The notes beneath the pieces are model-generated. The model saw only the letters and a program-made list of their open reading frames with translations, was not told the DNA's origin and did no database searches. From Theobroma cacao (Eukaryota > Streptophyta > Magnoliopsida > Malvales > Malvaceae), in NCBI RefSeq assembly GCF_000208745.1, contig NC_030851.1, positions 2,942,634 to 3,006,633 of the forward strand: a DNA stretch of 64,000 nucleotides, written 5' to 3'. Positions within the stretch are counted from its first letter, which is position 1; each line of letters opens with the position of its first letter. Positions 22,864 to 37,815 of the stretch are shown here, piece by piece. A program made the position numbers and the translations under genes.

Positions 22864-24106
22864 ATGGGTGCTCTGGATCATGTTTCTGATCTGTTTGACT
22901 GTTCTCGTAGCAGTTCCAAGCTCAAGAAACGTAAGCAGTTGCAGGTACATCTCTTAAAGCAAAATCCTTTTAATTTCTGGGTATTTAGTTTTAAGGCTTT
23001 AAGCTTGTAGAAAAACTCTTAATCCTTTTAATAGTAGATCAACTAGTTAAGGAAGCTATTTTCTTTCTTTAAAAAAAATAGAAAATTGGGTTTTCTCTTT
23101 TGGTTCTTGGATCATTAGATTTTTCTGGTTTAGTGTTCGGATCTGCTAATCAGCATGTTCAATTTTTTCTGTGTGATGGTTTTTCCTTTGTTAATCTAGA
23201 CAAATCTGAAGTTTAACTTGAGTGGTAAAGAGAAGAAATATAATTTTACTTGAAGAAAAAGAAAATTATAGATGTCAATTTCTTGGTTTGTTTTAATGCC
23301 AATTGACTCTATCTATTAAAATAGAAGTCAGAAATTGCTTTACAGATTGTATTCTGCTTCATACATTCTTGTTTCTGTTTCTTACCAATCAATCAGTATC
23401 CGTTTCCTCTTTGGAGAGTCTCTGTTCTTTCATTTATTAGTGTTAGTAAGACTACTTTTACCATAAACACAGAATTCCAGAATTCAATCTTACTAAATAA
23501 AGAAAAATGAGGCAATTAGATAAAGCAAAAGCGGAAAATTTAGTGTAAAAAGCAGCCAAACCATTGGAAGGTTATTTTGGTAAATTCACTTTAAATATCA
23601 GCCAAAACGACAGGATGATCTTTTCCTTCCGGGGAGATACCTCTATGGTTAGCCGTTTTGGTCAGTGCCCCGGACATGGGGTCTGTTGTCTGCATTCTAA
23701 AGCTGTTTTTACCTGCTCACAGACGGTGGAGATCAAGGTGAAAATGGACTGCGAAGGATGCGAACGCAAAGTGAAAAAATCAGTGGAAGGAATGAAGGGT
23801 GTAACCCAAGTGGACGTGGAACGCAAGGCCAACAAGCTAACCGTCGTTGGATACGTTGACCCAGCAAAGGTCGTCGCACGCGTGGCACATCGGACGGGGA
23901 AGAAGGTCGAGCTGTGGCCCTACGTGCCTTACGACGTGGTTGCCCACCCTTACGCTCCTGGGGTGTACGACAAGAAGGCCCCAGCTGGGTACGTGCGCAA
24001 TGCCGAGGACCCACAGGTGTCGCAACTGGCTCGTGCTAGCTCCACCGAAGTTCGATACACCACAGCTTTTAGCGACGAGAACCCTGCAGCTTGTTCTGTT
24101 ATGTGA
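22864..24106 (+). CDS. HIPP26: Heavy-metal-associated isoprenylated plant protein, HIPP26 type
   Basis: The two exons are 22864-22944 (27 codons) and 23723-24106, giving 154 residues against 153 for Arabidopsis HIPP26. The protein starts MGALDHVSDLFDC, followed by a basic KLKKRKQLQ. The HMA domain starts at T28 and has the metal-binding MDCEGC at 35-40 (C37, C40). The conserved C-terminal stretch VELWPYVPYDVVAHPY and the tail DENPAACSVM follow. CSVM at 151-154 is a CaaX farnesylation signal, so the protein should be membrane- or nucleus-associated. HIPPs bind cadmium, copper or zinc; Arabidopsis HIPP26 interacts with the zinc-finger homeodomain factor ATHB29 and is stress-induced (family knowledge). 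The 778-bp intron follows the usual position after KKRKQLQ. Confidence 0.97.
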
Positions 24107-26381
24107 TTTTATTCCAGATTAAAAAGAAGAAAGAAAACAGTTAGTGGTATCAAATGTTTATGGTGGTAGTGAATTAATTTTGTGTGTTCGAAATTTGTGT
24201 TAGTTTGATGATTTGGTTGTAAATTCGTGCTGTTGGATCTTTTCTATCAGTGTATTAATATTTGGTCTGTTGTATCAAATTTAGTTAATGAGTATTAAAT
24301 GGATAAATATTGGTATAATATTTTAAAAAATAATAATAACGATGATGATGATGAATTCCATCGTACTCTTGTTTCAGACATTTGAAGGGGTGGGAAGGTA
24401 GGAGGATGGGAAGAAAGGGAACAGTGATGCCAAAGGACAGTTTTAAGTGATGATGGTTCCCAAGTCATTTTCATGTTCAGTAGGATGTGAAGTGGGAACA
24501 TTCGGATCATCGAAAGAATGGTAGAATCTTAATGCTTGGGGGGGTCCACACTCCACAGCTTTTACCACCACAATGAAGCCTGCAGGGGCAGGGAGGGGGA
24601 GGGTTTCCAGGCTTATTTCTCATCTGCTAAACATCCAGTAAGATCGTAGAGCGAAAGCAGACCATTTGAGTTTACATTCATTGAATTTACACTCCCTGCT
24701 CCAAAGTTTCAACGCAACTCCCAACAATGGATAAAATTCAAGAAAGTGATGGTTTCTAAATGATTTTGTGGACGAAATTGGTGATAAAAAAAAACAAAGA
24801 TGATAAGACATTAACAGTCAATGCAACGGTTTCACATTTGAAGCGTTGTGTAGTAAACGACAAAGATGAATCAAAATGGCATTGAAATCGTCTGGTGAAA
24901 CGGATAGAGAATAGTTTTATCTTTTCCACCGCCCAACAAATCTAGAACAGCAAAAGGGTGTTTCTGGGAAACTCGCAACTGCCAGCAGTGCAGGCAGATG
25001 TGGTCCGAGACTCTTTGTCTCAAGTAACGGCTGCACGGATTTTCCTTGATCCGAAATCTGTTTGTTTTGCGGTTGAGACGAGATTCCCAAGTTTCAAATA
25101 TTCCTGGGTAGACACCTGTACCAATTACAAACACTGTATTGGTCAACCAGGCAAGTTACGATGGCTTCCATTTTTGCTTTGGATTGCCAGTGCTTTAGTT
25201 GGTGGAAGTTGAATACACTATTTGAAATTCATAAAGGTGACGTTGTAATACGATATTTGTTTATCAAGCTAGGAAAAGATACTCCTAAATAAATATCTTC
25301 TTTTTATATAGTTTCATTCATTTCAATACAACCACAAAAGGTTAAAAACTTATTATTAATATATCTTGCAATAAGGTAATGCCAGTGCGTTGACACCTAA
25401 TTGATTTAACTTTTAAAGAGATATATTAATGTCATTCTCATTTGAATTTATGATATGATTGGTTGGAGGTAATGAGTATTTCATTTCTCTTTATATTTAT
25501 GAATCGGTTCACGGAATGATTATTTCAAGAGAAGTTAGAAAAATTATTATCTATGTTCTCCATAATAATTATTCTATATGTCATGAAATGGGTTAAAAAA
25601 ATTCTAACAAAAATATCATTAATTATTTTACAAAATCATTGCTCTTCATATAATAAAACCTTTTTTATTTTCTTTTTCATTCTCTCTTTGCCTCATCTAC
25701 GCATCTCTCCTCTCGCTACATTTTTCCCATGATCGGAGGAGTAGTGAAAGGAGGTGACGGCCAACCGGCACCTCCACGGCCAGATTTATATTTGACATCT
25801 TAAAGCTCCAAAACTCATTTTAATTTTCAATTATATCACTTTAACTTCCTTTTTTTTTTTTATTTGAAGAGTTTAAACTATACTTAACTTTTTTTAAAAA
25901 AAAGAAAGATTTATATTCCAATCAATCACGATAAAAAAACACTTAATACATTAGATAAAAGTAAGTTTGTAAACTCCAAAAGTGGATTATTATAAATTAA
26001 ACAAGAATATTCAACTTTTTTTAATGTAAACTCCATTCAAATGTTAATATTAATAAAAAAATTGCATTCTTATTCAAATTTAATTAAAAAAATCAAAACA
26101 TTAAAATTTCTTACAAGAATATATTAATTATTAAAAAAATTAATCAGCCCATTCAATAATAAAAAGGCCATGCCACTGAGGGCAGGATTTCACCCCATCG
26201 AAGCCTCTGGTCAGGGTATTAGGGCTGTCATGTTCTCTTGGGCCTCAGGCCCTTAGCACAGCCCAAACCCTTGTTTAACTGAATTTTTTTTTGAGAAATA
26301 TTTAACTGACCTTTAATTTCCCAAAAATATGCAAATAAAAGAAACCGAAAACCCTCGCTCGGCTCCCTTACATTGCATTCA
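24107..26381. other. Intergenic
   Basis: The HIPP26-like 3' UTR occupies the first 200 bases or so. Overlapping open frames at 24871-25212 on both strands match nothing I know. From 25240 to 26160 the DNA is AT-rich and repetitive-looking. No further gene is visible before the MSI promoter. Confidence 0.5.
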
Positions 26382-26393
26382 TTTTGGCGGGAA
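26382..26393 (+). promoter_or_regulatory. E2F-like site upstream of the MSI gene
   Basis: TTTTGGCGGGAA fits the E2F consensus (TTTSGCGS type) and lies 52-63 bases before the start codon. Plant CAF-1 and MSI-type genes are known to be linked to S phase, so E2F control is a reasonable inference. Confidence 0.55.
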
Positions 26394-26444
26394 GCTAGAA
26401 AAGGCTGCGAAGAATCCAATCCAATCCCCCCGAGGCGAGAGGCC

Positions 26445-29082
<2,638 letters not shown>

Positions 29083-30872
29083 ATATTCGGGTTAAAGTTT
29101 AAGGATGCTTTTTCTTATGAATTAAAATCATGTTTTCTGTGTGAACAACTTGAGTAGTCCTTAACATGTCTTGATTTATATCCAAACCTTTTGTCTCTTG
29201 TTGGTGTTTTTGAGGATGGTTTACTGTTGAATTAAATATGCTGTAAAGCCTGGAAGGTATGGAGTACGGACTAGAGGGGACATTGGTTACACTGAACCTG
29301 GTGTGTGGGGCTAATCGTTTGTGACTCAAAGAACAAGAGCATCGAGTAATTAGTGGTTAGTTTGCTGAGTCTTATTTTTTTAAATACACGAACCAAACAT
29401 CAAAACCATTTTAATACCGAAGCCTAGAGGCGAAGAGGCTTTAAAAGATCGTATGCCTATGAGATTAATGGGGGAAACAAAGTAAAATGTTTAACCGTTT
29501 AAGGCATTTCTTTTGATCCAATGACAGAAATCCTTTGCCCGCAAGTCATTTCCTTTTAAAAAAAAAAAATATAGTTTGCTTCGCCTTCCAGGATCACACC
29601 AAGCTCTTACACGGCCCCTAATACGGTTTTACCGCATATAACTTGATCAAGAGTATGAAACTGTTGCAGAGAAGGCATTTGTAAAATTTCCCATTGCTAA
29701 TCCTCATTCCTTAATACTCCCCGTCTCCCAAAAGTGCATATGGCTCCTATGATTTTCAATATATTTTCTTCTACAACAAAAGTACCAAAAATTGAGTAAA
29801 GAAAAGGCCCCTCTATCTAAAGAAATAAATGAGAACTGCAATGAACAAGATTTCTAAAGGAAAGTGAAGATTATTTGCCATCCTCAAAATTCAACGTTTT
29901 TTTTCCAAATTTCAAAGGCACATTTCTCTTTCCATTTTGTTTCAATTGTAGGCTTGTAGCAAGCCAGACTGCAGCTAATACTCTCAGGGACAATTATCAG
30001 TTACATAAAAAATTGTAATGTTTGACTACCCCATCTTTGACAACTATGAGTTTCCATCACACGACCGTTGATCAAAACCTCAGTTTGAACAACAGCTTCC
30101 CGCTTGAGTAGGCATCTTGCAACCTTCCCAAACAGAATGCTATGGCAAAAGCAAACTTCATGTGCCTAGTTGATGTCATGCAAAACCGGAATAGGAATTG
30201 CTGAAAGCTATGCAAGCTAATTTGTAGCTTCCAAGTGAATCACAAGCTACGACTGCGGGGAGTGAAACTTGTAACTCACCTACAAAGGGTTCACAGTATT
30301 GAAACATCAAAGATATTCCACCTTCCCTAAAATCTGTAATTCAGCAATAAAAAGAACTCATATAGCTTAGAAAGAGAGAACTAGAACTCAACCCAGGAGG
30401 CAAAAGGTAAAAAGAAAAAACACTACTCCACACAAGCACATAAATTTTCAAGAAAATCAGCAAAGCATCGCATCACTGATAGTAATAACTGATGGATCTA
30501 TACATTGTTGTAAGCAGTACAAAGATGGGATAAGGCATTTTATTAAGTTGAGTTTAGCTTGGTAACAAAACAGACTGTCTGCCGATGCTCATAAATGCTA
30601 CAAGCTACAAATCCATAAGTTTCAGCTTTACAAGTTGTAGGCTTTAAACCACAAACTAAGAAGACCACTAATAGCATCAAATCCAAGCCACGCCACCCCT
30701 AAAAACCCATTAAGTAGGGTAAAAATAGAAAACACAAAGAACTGAAAATGACAAAAAAAAAAAAAAAGAAGCAATGCAACCTGAGGGATGGCAATGCAGC
30801 CCAAGAAAACTGCTTGTTGGAAGACAAATATGTACCCTGCAGAATATGGATAATGCTGACCTCAAAAGTTCT
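29083..30872. other. 3' UTRs and spacer between convergent MSI and bZIP genes
   Basis: The MSI 3' UTR begins at 29083 and the bZIP 3' UTR reaches in from the right. I see no further coding frame of recognisable origin in 29400-30700. Confidence 0.55.
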
Positions 30873-32228
30873 TCAACCTGCTGTAGCTGCATGAGCACCT
30901 TCAAAGAAAATAACTATCAGTATCAAAGCCATCCTCTCTAATTTTCCCAAAAAAAAAATCCAAGCCACCTTAAAAATTTTAATGATTTATGTGATTATCA
31001 AACATCTAAATATTCAAATAACATCCAACCACCCATGATCCTTATTTCACATGTAAGTCTTCTGTTATTCCTCTAATAATCATTCTGAACATAGTTAATG
31101 TTGTTATCAACCAGAATTACAGAATGGTTGATATGTTTAGAACAATAATAAACTCTGTAGCTGCAGCAAGTCAAAAACTGTAATACTTTCTCCATAGACA
31201 CACAAAAGAAAACCACTTCGGAAGTCCTGACAGAAGACAAGAAGCATAACCTGACCAAAACACTTTCTCTAAAAAATTAAAATCTTGGATTGGAAGTTTC
31301 AAGCCTTTTAGTTAAGCAAAAATCTACAACCAACACACCAGTTACAGATGGTGATAAAATAAAGTTTTCAAATAAATCATATCAGAAATTCACTTTCTAA
31401 TATCCATCATAAATTAAATGAAGAAATTAAGAGAAAGAATTCCCAAATTTTACCTTTCCTCCTTTTTGTGCCAGAAGAATTGCCATTGGACCCTGCACTT
31501 CCAACCCCATATGTAGAAAGCTCCTTTTCTCCTGAGTTCTGATTTGCCAAACACGGAAGATTGTCAAACTCACACCCATTAAATCCTTGTCCATTCAGCT
31601 CTGCTGCTTCTCCTGTTTTACCTTCGGCCCCAGGGTGAAGGCAATACATTTGATCATTGCATTGCACGTTGCAGGGATTCATCACATAAGCACCAGGCAA
31701 ATTCATCATGTTAACATTAGTTGTTGATTTCTGATAAGGAAACGATCCAATCTCCCCTTCAATTCTTCCTCGAATATCCACAAGCAAACATTTGAGCCTT
31801 GCAATCTCAGCTTCCAATGCAGCCTGACCTTGCAATCTCTTCAACAGCTGCTGGTTCAGTGCCCTCAATCTCACAACCTCATCCTCCAACGAGGCTGCTC
31901 GTGCCTTAACCTTTTCCCGATACTTCCTAACAGCTTCCCGATTACCCAATGGACGTTTCTTTGATTTCTTCTCCCTAGACTCCGCAGTGTCATCAATAGC
32001 AGCCTTATCTTCAGTTGGGGCAGGCACAATTTTGGTATGAACATGGAAACAGGTGTGTGTATGAGAGTTATCGGGGCCGGGTGGATTGCAAGTGTGTGTA
32101 TGGGTACAAGCATGAGAATCGTTGAGTAATTCATCGAAAAAACTGTCCATGGAGCAACTGCTTGGAATATCAGCCATGTTGCCCGAAAACACTTCTTGGT
32201 TCGAAAAATCAAGCTCCCCGTCGTCCAT
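30873..32228 (-). CDS. bZIP19: F-group bZIP transcription factor, zinc-deficiency regulator (bZIP19/23 type)
   Basis: Exon 1 is 31454-32228 and a short last exon, 30873-30898, adds AHAATAG and the stop, giving 266 residues. Residues 41-64 form the Cys/His-rich zinc-sensor motif, visible as CTHTHTCNPPGPDNSHTHTC plus FHVH. This is the hallmark of bZIP19/bZIP23, which lose DNA-binding repression under zinc shortage and activate ZIP transporters and nicotianamine synthase. The basic region (about 87-110, KKSKKRPLGNREAVRKYREK) and leucine zipper (about 113-155) follow. A second cysteine-containing segment near residue 25 (SCSMDSFFDELL) is also family-typical. Without splicing, exon 1 would read on for a further 15 or so residues; the short final exon is chosen because the donor is good and the end is short and family-like. 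The upstream promoter region borders duplication copy 2. Confidence 0.94.
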
Positions 32229-32679
32229 TTACAATTAGCAAACCCCAGGAGAATCAAAGAGAAACAGTAGACTCCACTGACGGAGAGATAAATTTACGAT
32301 TTGACCCTGACCCAGATTACAAATCGTGCCCAATTAGCGGTCTTGATAGATCTTAACAACACCAAGAAGAAAAAGTCAGAATATGTAGCAATGCTAATAA
32401 TTCCATTCCTTTCTTTTATTAAAAAAACCTAATTAAAGCAATACATTTACACTCCAGAATTTATTCAAAGCAACCATTACGATATTAAAAAAAAAAAAAA
32501 GATTTTCAACTGAAATCGAATCACACAAGTATCATCAACAAAAAGAAGACAAAAAGAGCCTTACTCCGAAAAAAAAAATAACACGCAGCAAGTTGAATAA
32601 CCTCGGATGAGCCGAACAATTCGGTACAATAAAGGTTCAACAGGAAACCAAAAGAACAAAGAATCGATGAAGGAGCATC
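32229..32679. other. bZIP 5' region
   Basis: This is the presumed 5' UTR and proximal promoter of the bZIP gene, on the minus strand. It is AT-rich with no coding signal. A donor-like site near 32600 on the minus strand would allow a 5' UTR intron. Confidence 0.45.
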
Positions 32680-34681
32680 GTTATCCTAGATTCGACAAAC
32701 TGAAACCCTAGAAAATAAGCGGCGCCCTTTTTTATTAAAAATAAAAAGGAAAAAAAAAAAAGCTTAAAGACTAATGACAGAGAAGAAGTGTAAAAGGAAG
32801 CAAAATTATAATTTACTAGTGATATTGCTGATAGGGTCAATGAAAATGGTAAATTTTATGGCATTTTGAAGATTCCCAAAATGGACGTACCAGAAACAAA
32901 GAAAGAACAAGAGTGGCCGCTTGGGATTTGCAGAGAGATTCCTATGTCTTTCTTTCCTCTACAGTCAGAATTCAGACACAAAGGAGCCCTCATTTCTTTC
33001 AATTTATAGGTACTCGAGGGCCTTAGCTGTAAATTAAGAAAAAATTATTGCATTCCTCTTCTTGAGATGCTATGGTGTATTGTTATTTACGAACTAAAAG
33101 GTGTATCCCATAAGGCTTTGCCGTTGGATGTGAAGAGTGGTAGCCACCAGGATGATGGGTCAAGATCATGGGTCTGATGTGGATGAGTCCTATTGGAAGG
33201 TTTATAGATTTGAGAAGAGTGAAGCAGAGTGAAAGCACGAAGATTCAAAAGAGGTTTTTGGGTCAAATTTGTTCGGTAAGAGAAATCAAATTCAAGTTTG
33301 TGGAAAGTTCGTGGATTTTGGGTCAATATGGAAATGAAAGGATGGGTTGGGCCCTAACTAGGAAGAAAATTACGTCATTGGGCCCACATTACAAGTTAGA
33401 ATTAAAATTCAAAGTCCAACCACTTGACGTTGATTTCTTTATTGCTTTTACTACTTATTTTTATTTTTGTTTCGTAACGGCATTTGATAGAAAATTATAA
33501 TAAACATAATACTTATAAAAAGCTTTTTGAATTATTTAAAAAAATTAAATTAATTTAATCACTTTGGATCAATTTTTTATATTTTAATTAAAATTAAATA
33601 AATATTATTAATTAGAATGTTACGTATTATTGACTTGATATATTGAAATGTTAATAATGATATAACATGTAAAATAAAAATAGAAAAACTTAATTATACA
33701 TAATACAAGATTAATGACTTATTTATTTCTTTTAAATAATTTAAATACTTTTTCAAACATTATCTCATTATTGTATAAACTTTCAAGTCTTAGGTTTTCC
33801 ATTTGCTTGGCCAAAAAGAAAACCAATAGATAGCTTTCACTGATTACATCAATACAGTGCCACTTGGCCCAGTTGAGCTTCTTGGATTAGTTTTTTGTGT
33901 GTATAAGAACTTGATTCTGCTTAAAATATGTTTCATGATTAAAATCATACATTAACACCGTTTTGCAATATCATTTTATTTATTGTGGGTTAGAGAAATA
34001 TATAATAATGAGTTTTTATTTAATATATTATCAGTGTATAAATTTTATATAGTTTCATTGAAATAAAACGCTGACATTTTGTTAATAAGTAAATTTAAAA
34101 GTTAGAAATTTAAAAATTATTTTATTTTGAAATATTTTTTTAATTTTTATTTTTGTATGTGGATGATCTTACATTTTACAATTAAATGATAGTATATAAA
34201 TACTATTATATTAATAATGCATCAAATAATAAGCCTAAGAACAATTGTTATTTTGCAAAGACATTCAAATGTTTCCATGGAATTAGGAATATGGCAAAAT
34301 ATAGTGAGTAAGGGCTCATTTGGTAACCAAAAAATAACTTACTGGAGAAAATTTTTTCAATATAAAATATTTTATATAAAAATTTAATTTTTTGGTTGTG
34401 AGAATAAACTGTCAAATATATTTTCTATCGTTTAAATCGTGGAAAATATTTTCTTCCATCACTAGTTAAGTTGTTTTGGTGTTAGAATGATAAATAGGAG
34501 TTAATTACAAAGCAATAATGTTATTTGATTTTTACTAATTTGATATCAAAATAAAAAATGTACATGAAAATGAGTAAAATTAATAATAATAATTTTCAAA
34601 ATATTTAACTACATATCTATAGCTATATAAAAGAAAGTCAATCTCTTATCTTTGCGTCACGTGGAATGATAGTTTTGCACT

Positions 34682-36400
34682 TAGGGATAGTAAAGGGTAC
34701 CTTGTGATAGAGTTTCTGTGGATACCTGATCCAATTATATAGGTTATGGTACTCTATAATCGGATTCAGGTAATAAATTTACTATTTATACCAGGTTGGG
34801 GTAGAATTCGGGTACTACCCTAGAGTACCCAATACCTGAATCTAGGAGCGGAGCCTCCTTATGTGATGGGCTCCCAAAACTTTTAAAATTTTTTTATAAC
34901 ATATATATTTTTTATATTTTTATATATTTTTTAATGACCCCTTCAAAATAAATTTTTATATTAATAATTAAAATAAATAAAAAATAATAAAATGATTTCA
35001 CTTATCTCTCTCAATTTTAAATTTTTTAATTTATATTTGTTTATTTTTTTCATTTCTATTATATTCATTCATATGTTGTAAATTTTTATAAATTTTTTTC
35101 TCAAATTTCTACAAATAATTAACCATATTCTTTTTTTTTATTATGTAATATATGGTATTTACCTTTTACTTATCATGTTTTTCTTTTTTATGTTACGTAG
35201 ATTTTATTTTTTATAATTTTAATCTTTAAAAATTAATAAATTTATTATATAGTGCTCAAATATAAGTTGTAGTATTACATTATTATTTAAAATTTCATCA
35301 ATGTATCATTTTTTTATTAATCCTGATTATGCTAAAGGAAATTAACTTAAGTATATTGTTTTTATACGTTTTACGTTTTATATTTAGTTGAAATAAAGCT
35401 ATTTTGAATATATAGTATTTAAATAATTTTGGTTATATAAAAAGAAATTATTAATCTTATATATGGTTTTTAACTATTTATATGTTACAAATTATAGTTT
35501 TATATTTAGTTTCTTATTTTTATTATCAATATTTTTAATGTTGATTGAATTTAACATATTAGTTTTTTAAAATTTTTAATTCTTATTTTTCTGTGTTTGG
35601 CCCCCTAACAAAATTTGACTAGCTCCATCCTTGCTCGAACCTCATTATGTTTTTTTTTAATTTTATGTAATTAAAGAAAAACTTATATTGTTAATCAAAT
35701 TAATTTATGAAATTATGATTATTAATTAACTTGTAATATTTTTTAATACATATACTCTATAAATTGTGTTAATTTATAAAAAATATAATTACTATTATAT
35801 ATATACTTTAAATATATAAATATATTTATTTTCTATTTTAACATTACAAAAATTATGACTTATAATATATATACCTTTATTTATATAAATTTATAAAATA
35901 TATACTTAAAAAGAAGTTATAAGATTAGAATAGTTTTGAAATATAACTATTTTTTTAATTTCATGCAATTAATAACAAATTTATATAGTTAATTAAACTT
36001 GTAATGTTGTTTAAGTTGTTGTTTGGATATTTGTTTTTAGTTATTTAAATTATATTTGAGATATTTATTTTTGATTATTTAAATTTAAATTTAATTATTA
36101 GTAAATTATATAGAATATGGATAAAAATATTATTGTATATAAATACGGGTCTAGATTCAGGTTTAAGTAATTAGGTACCCATTAAAAACATTTTAATAAT
36201 TTTTTTTACATAATTGAGTTTTTAAACAAATATCGGATAATTATTGAGTAATGGATATGTATTAAGGTTCTGGTTAGAGTAGTAAATTTTAAAAATATTT
36301 AGGTAATTATAAGGTTTTGGTATCCCATTTACTAATCAGGTTCGGGTTTGGGTTTGAACACCTCAAAATTAACAGATACCCTACCTGTTTACATCTTTAT
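34682..36400. mobile_element. Putative nested element with GGGTAC-type inverted ends
   Basis: The left end reads TAGGGATAGTAAAGGGTACC. The right end, reverse complemented, reads AAAGATGTAAACAGGTAGGG. They share a GAT(A)GTAAA-GGTA core in inverted orientation. Both flanks inside carry many gggtac/gggtttgg words. This ending resembles a common class of short plant transposons beginning TAGGGGTGTAAACGGG. The interior is AT-rich and non-coding. Confidence 0.4.
34843..35634. mobile_element. Innermost putative element with GGAGC-type inverted ends
   Basis: The left end is taggagcggagcctcc and the right end is ctagctccatccttgctc, in inverted orientation. Phrases like ggccccctaaca and atgaccccttcaaaat near the edges are typical of a widespread AT-rich plant repeat with ggagc/gctcc ends. 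It lies wholly inside the 34682-36400 element, so it inserted later. Confidence 0.35.
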
Positions 36401-37121
36401 TTGTGCTGTGTGGATCTCCAGTTGATTGAATTTGGAGGCTTTCAGGTATGGGTTTTTGGACTTTTAGGAATTTCGCTCTAAATGTGTGGGCTTGAATTTT
36501 CCCACATTTGTATTTTTCATTTTTTGAATTATTCTATTTCTTAGTATGATCTCCTTTATCAATTCTTCTATCTCATTTAGGTTTATAAATTTTTTTATCA
36601 ATTCTATTACATTATGAGGTTTTATAGATTTTTGCTTTTTGCCTTGGTTAGACTTTTTGTAACTTGTTAAATCATATTTGCTAGGTTATAAGTTTTAAGG
36701 TATGGGCTATCCATTGTTGTTGACCCGATTGAAATAGTGGAAGCTAAATGGATGCATGGTTTGTCAACTTGATAGTAAATCTTGCTAATTGGCTTACACT
36801 TTTTTTGCATCCATGTGGATGTGGACCGTTTTTGCTCCTCTGTTGCTAGTAATACTTTCATCATTTGCTCTGAATAGCACCTAATACTTTCCTTGAGGAA
36901 AGTATATTCCTTTGCATGAAAAATAGTTTAAAGCAATTAACGGGTTTGGATTCGGTTAACGGTGTTTATAGATACTAGTTAAATATGTTCGTATTTAAGT
37001 ATTTTATTTAATAATTAATGCACTATAATTATTCATGTCATCCTTAACTTTTATATAATGTTACTTTATAATTAAAGTCTAACTTTCAAAAAAAATTTAT
37101 TTTATCACTTTTTCCCATGAT

Positions 37122-37313
37122 AAAAATATCAATATTTATTAATTGTGTAAGACATTCAAAACCTATGTTTATATGTACTCACTACAAAAATATTAATATT
37201 TATCAATTATGTAAGATATCAAAAACTTATATTCATGTGTATTTATTATAAAAATATTAATATTTATCAATTATGTAAAACATTCAAAACCTATAATTAT
37301 ATATATTCATCAA
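37122..37313. repeat. Three tandem 64-bp AT-rich units
   Basis: The units are 37122-37185, 37186-37249 and 37250-37313. Each starts aaaaatat(c/t)aatatttat and continues (c/t)aatt(a/g)tgtaa, then an attc/atatc run and a cttat/ctat word. Units 2 and 3 are more alike than either is to unit 1. Confidence 0.85.
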
Positions 37314-37815
37314 ATAGCGAGCATTGAAATATTTTTTACTATAATTATTAGTAAGATTTATTCAATTTATAAATAAAAAATTTAATTATATTGAATTTTG
37401 TCATTAAAATATATTTTTTAATTTTAATAATATTAAATAATTTAAAATATTAATAATTTAAATTAATAAAATGAAGTTAATTATTAATGTATTTTTAATT
37501 TTTTTTAATATTTCAAGTTAAATATTAATATTTATTATATCAATATTCCTAAACTTAGTATAAAAATTATTTTTTTCTCTAGAAATTGTCTTCCGTCCCT
37601 CAGACATTTTTCAGTATTAGTGACTTTTTTTTCATTGACTGATAAAATATTTTACATTTGAAATAAATTTTTTATCTTTTAAAGAAGCATAAATCATGAA
37701 AACATTTTCTGAAAATTTTTTTAATAAAAACAAACGGATCCTAGAAAAGAAAAAGAATACTAAGATGGTTAAAATTAAAAAGAAGAGGGTTAAAAAGGTA
37801 AAATAAAAACGACAT

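Larger units (their letters stand above)
34312..37741. mobile_element. Putative outer non-autonomous DNA transposon relic
   Basis: The left end reads GGGCTCATTTGGTAACCA. The right end, reverse complemented, reads AGGATCCGTTTGTTTTTA, and just inside each end there is an aaaatattttat word. Such GGGCTC(A/G)TTTGGT ends are common in plant MITE and hAT-like elements. The match is imperfect, no transposase is visible, and I could not find an exact target duplication. Confidence 0.35.
33085..37754. mobile_element. AT-rich insertion of 4670 bp in duplication copy 2
   Basis: Copy 1 reads gtgtattgtt-gcgcatga-gaatagtaagatgg. Copy 2 reads gtgtattgtt, then 4670 bases, then gaatactaagatgg. The inserted DNA is extremely AT-rich, has no coding frame of note, and contains several nested pairs of inverted terminal words, listed separately. 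Its first 400 bases (33085-33480) are less AT-rich and look like unique sequence. It may be one composite element, several successive insertions, or in part the ancestral sequence lost from copy 1. No clear target-site duplication is seen at the outermost junctions. Confidence 0.7.
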
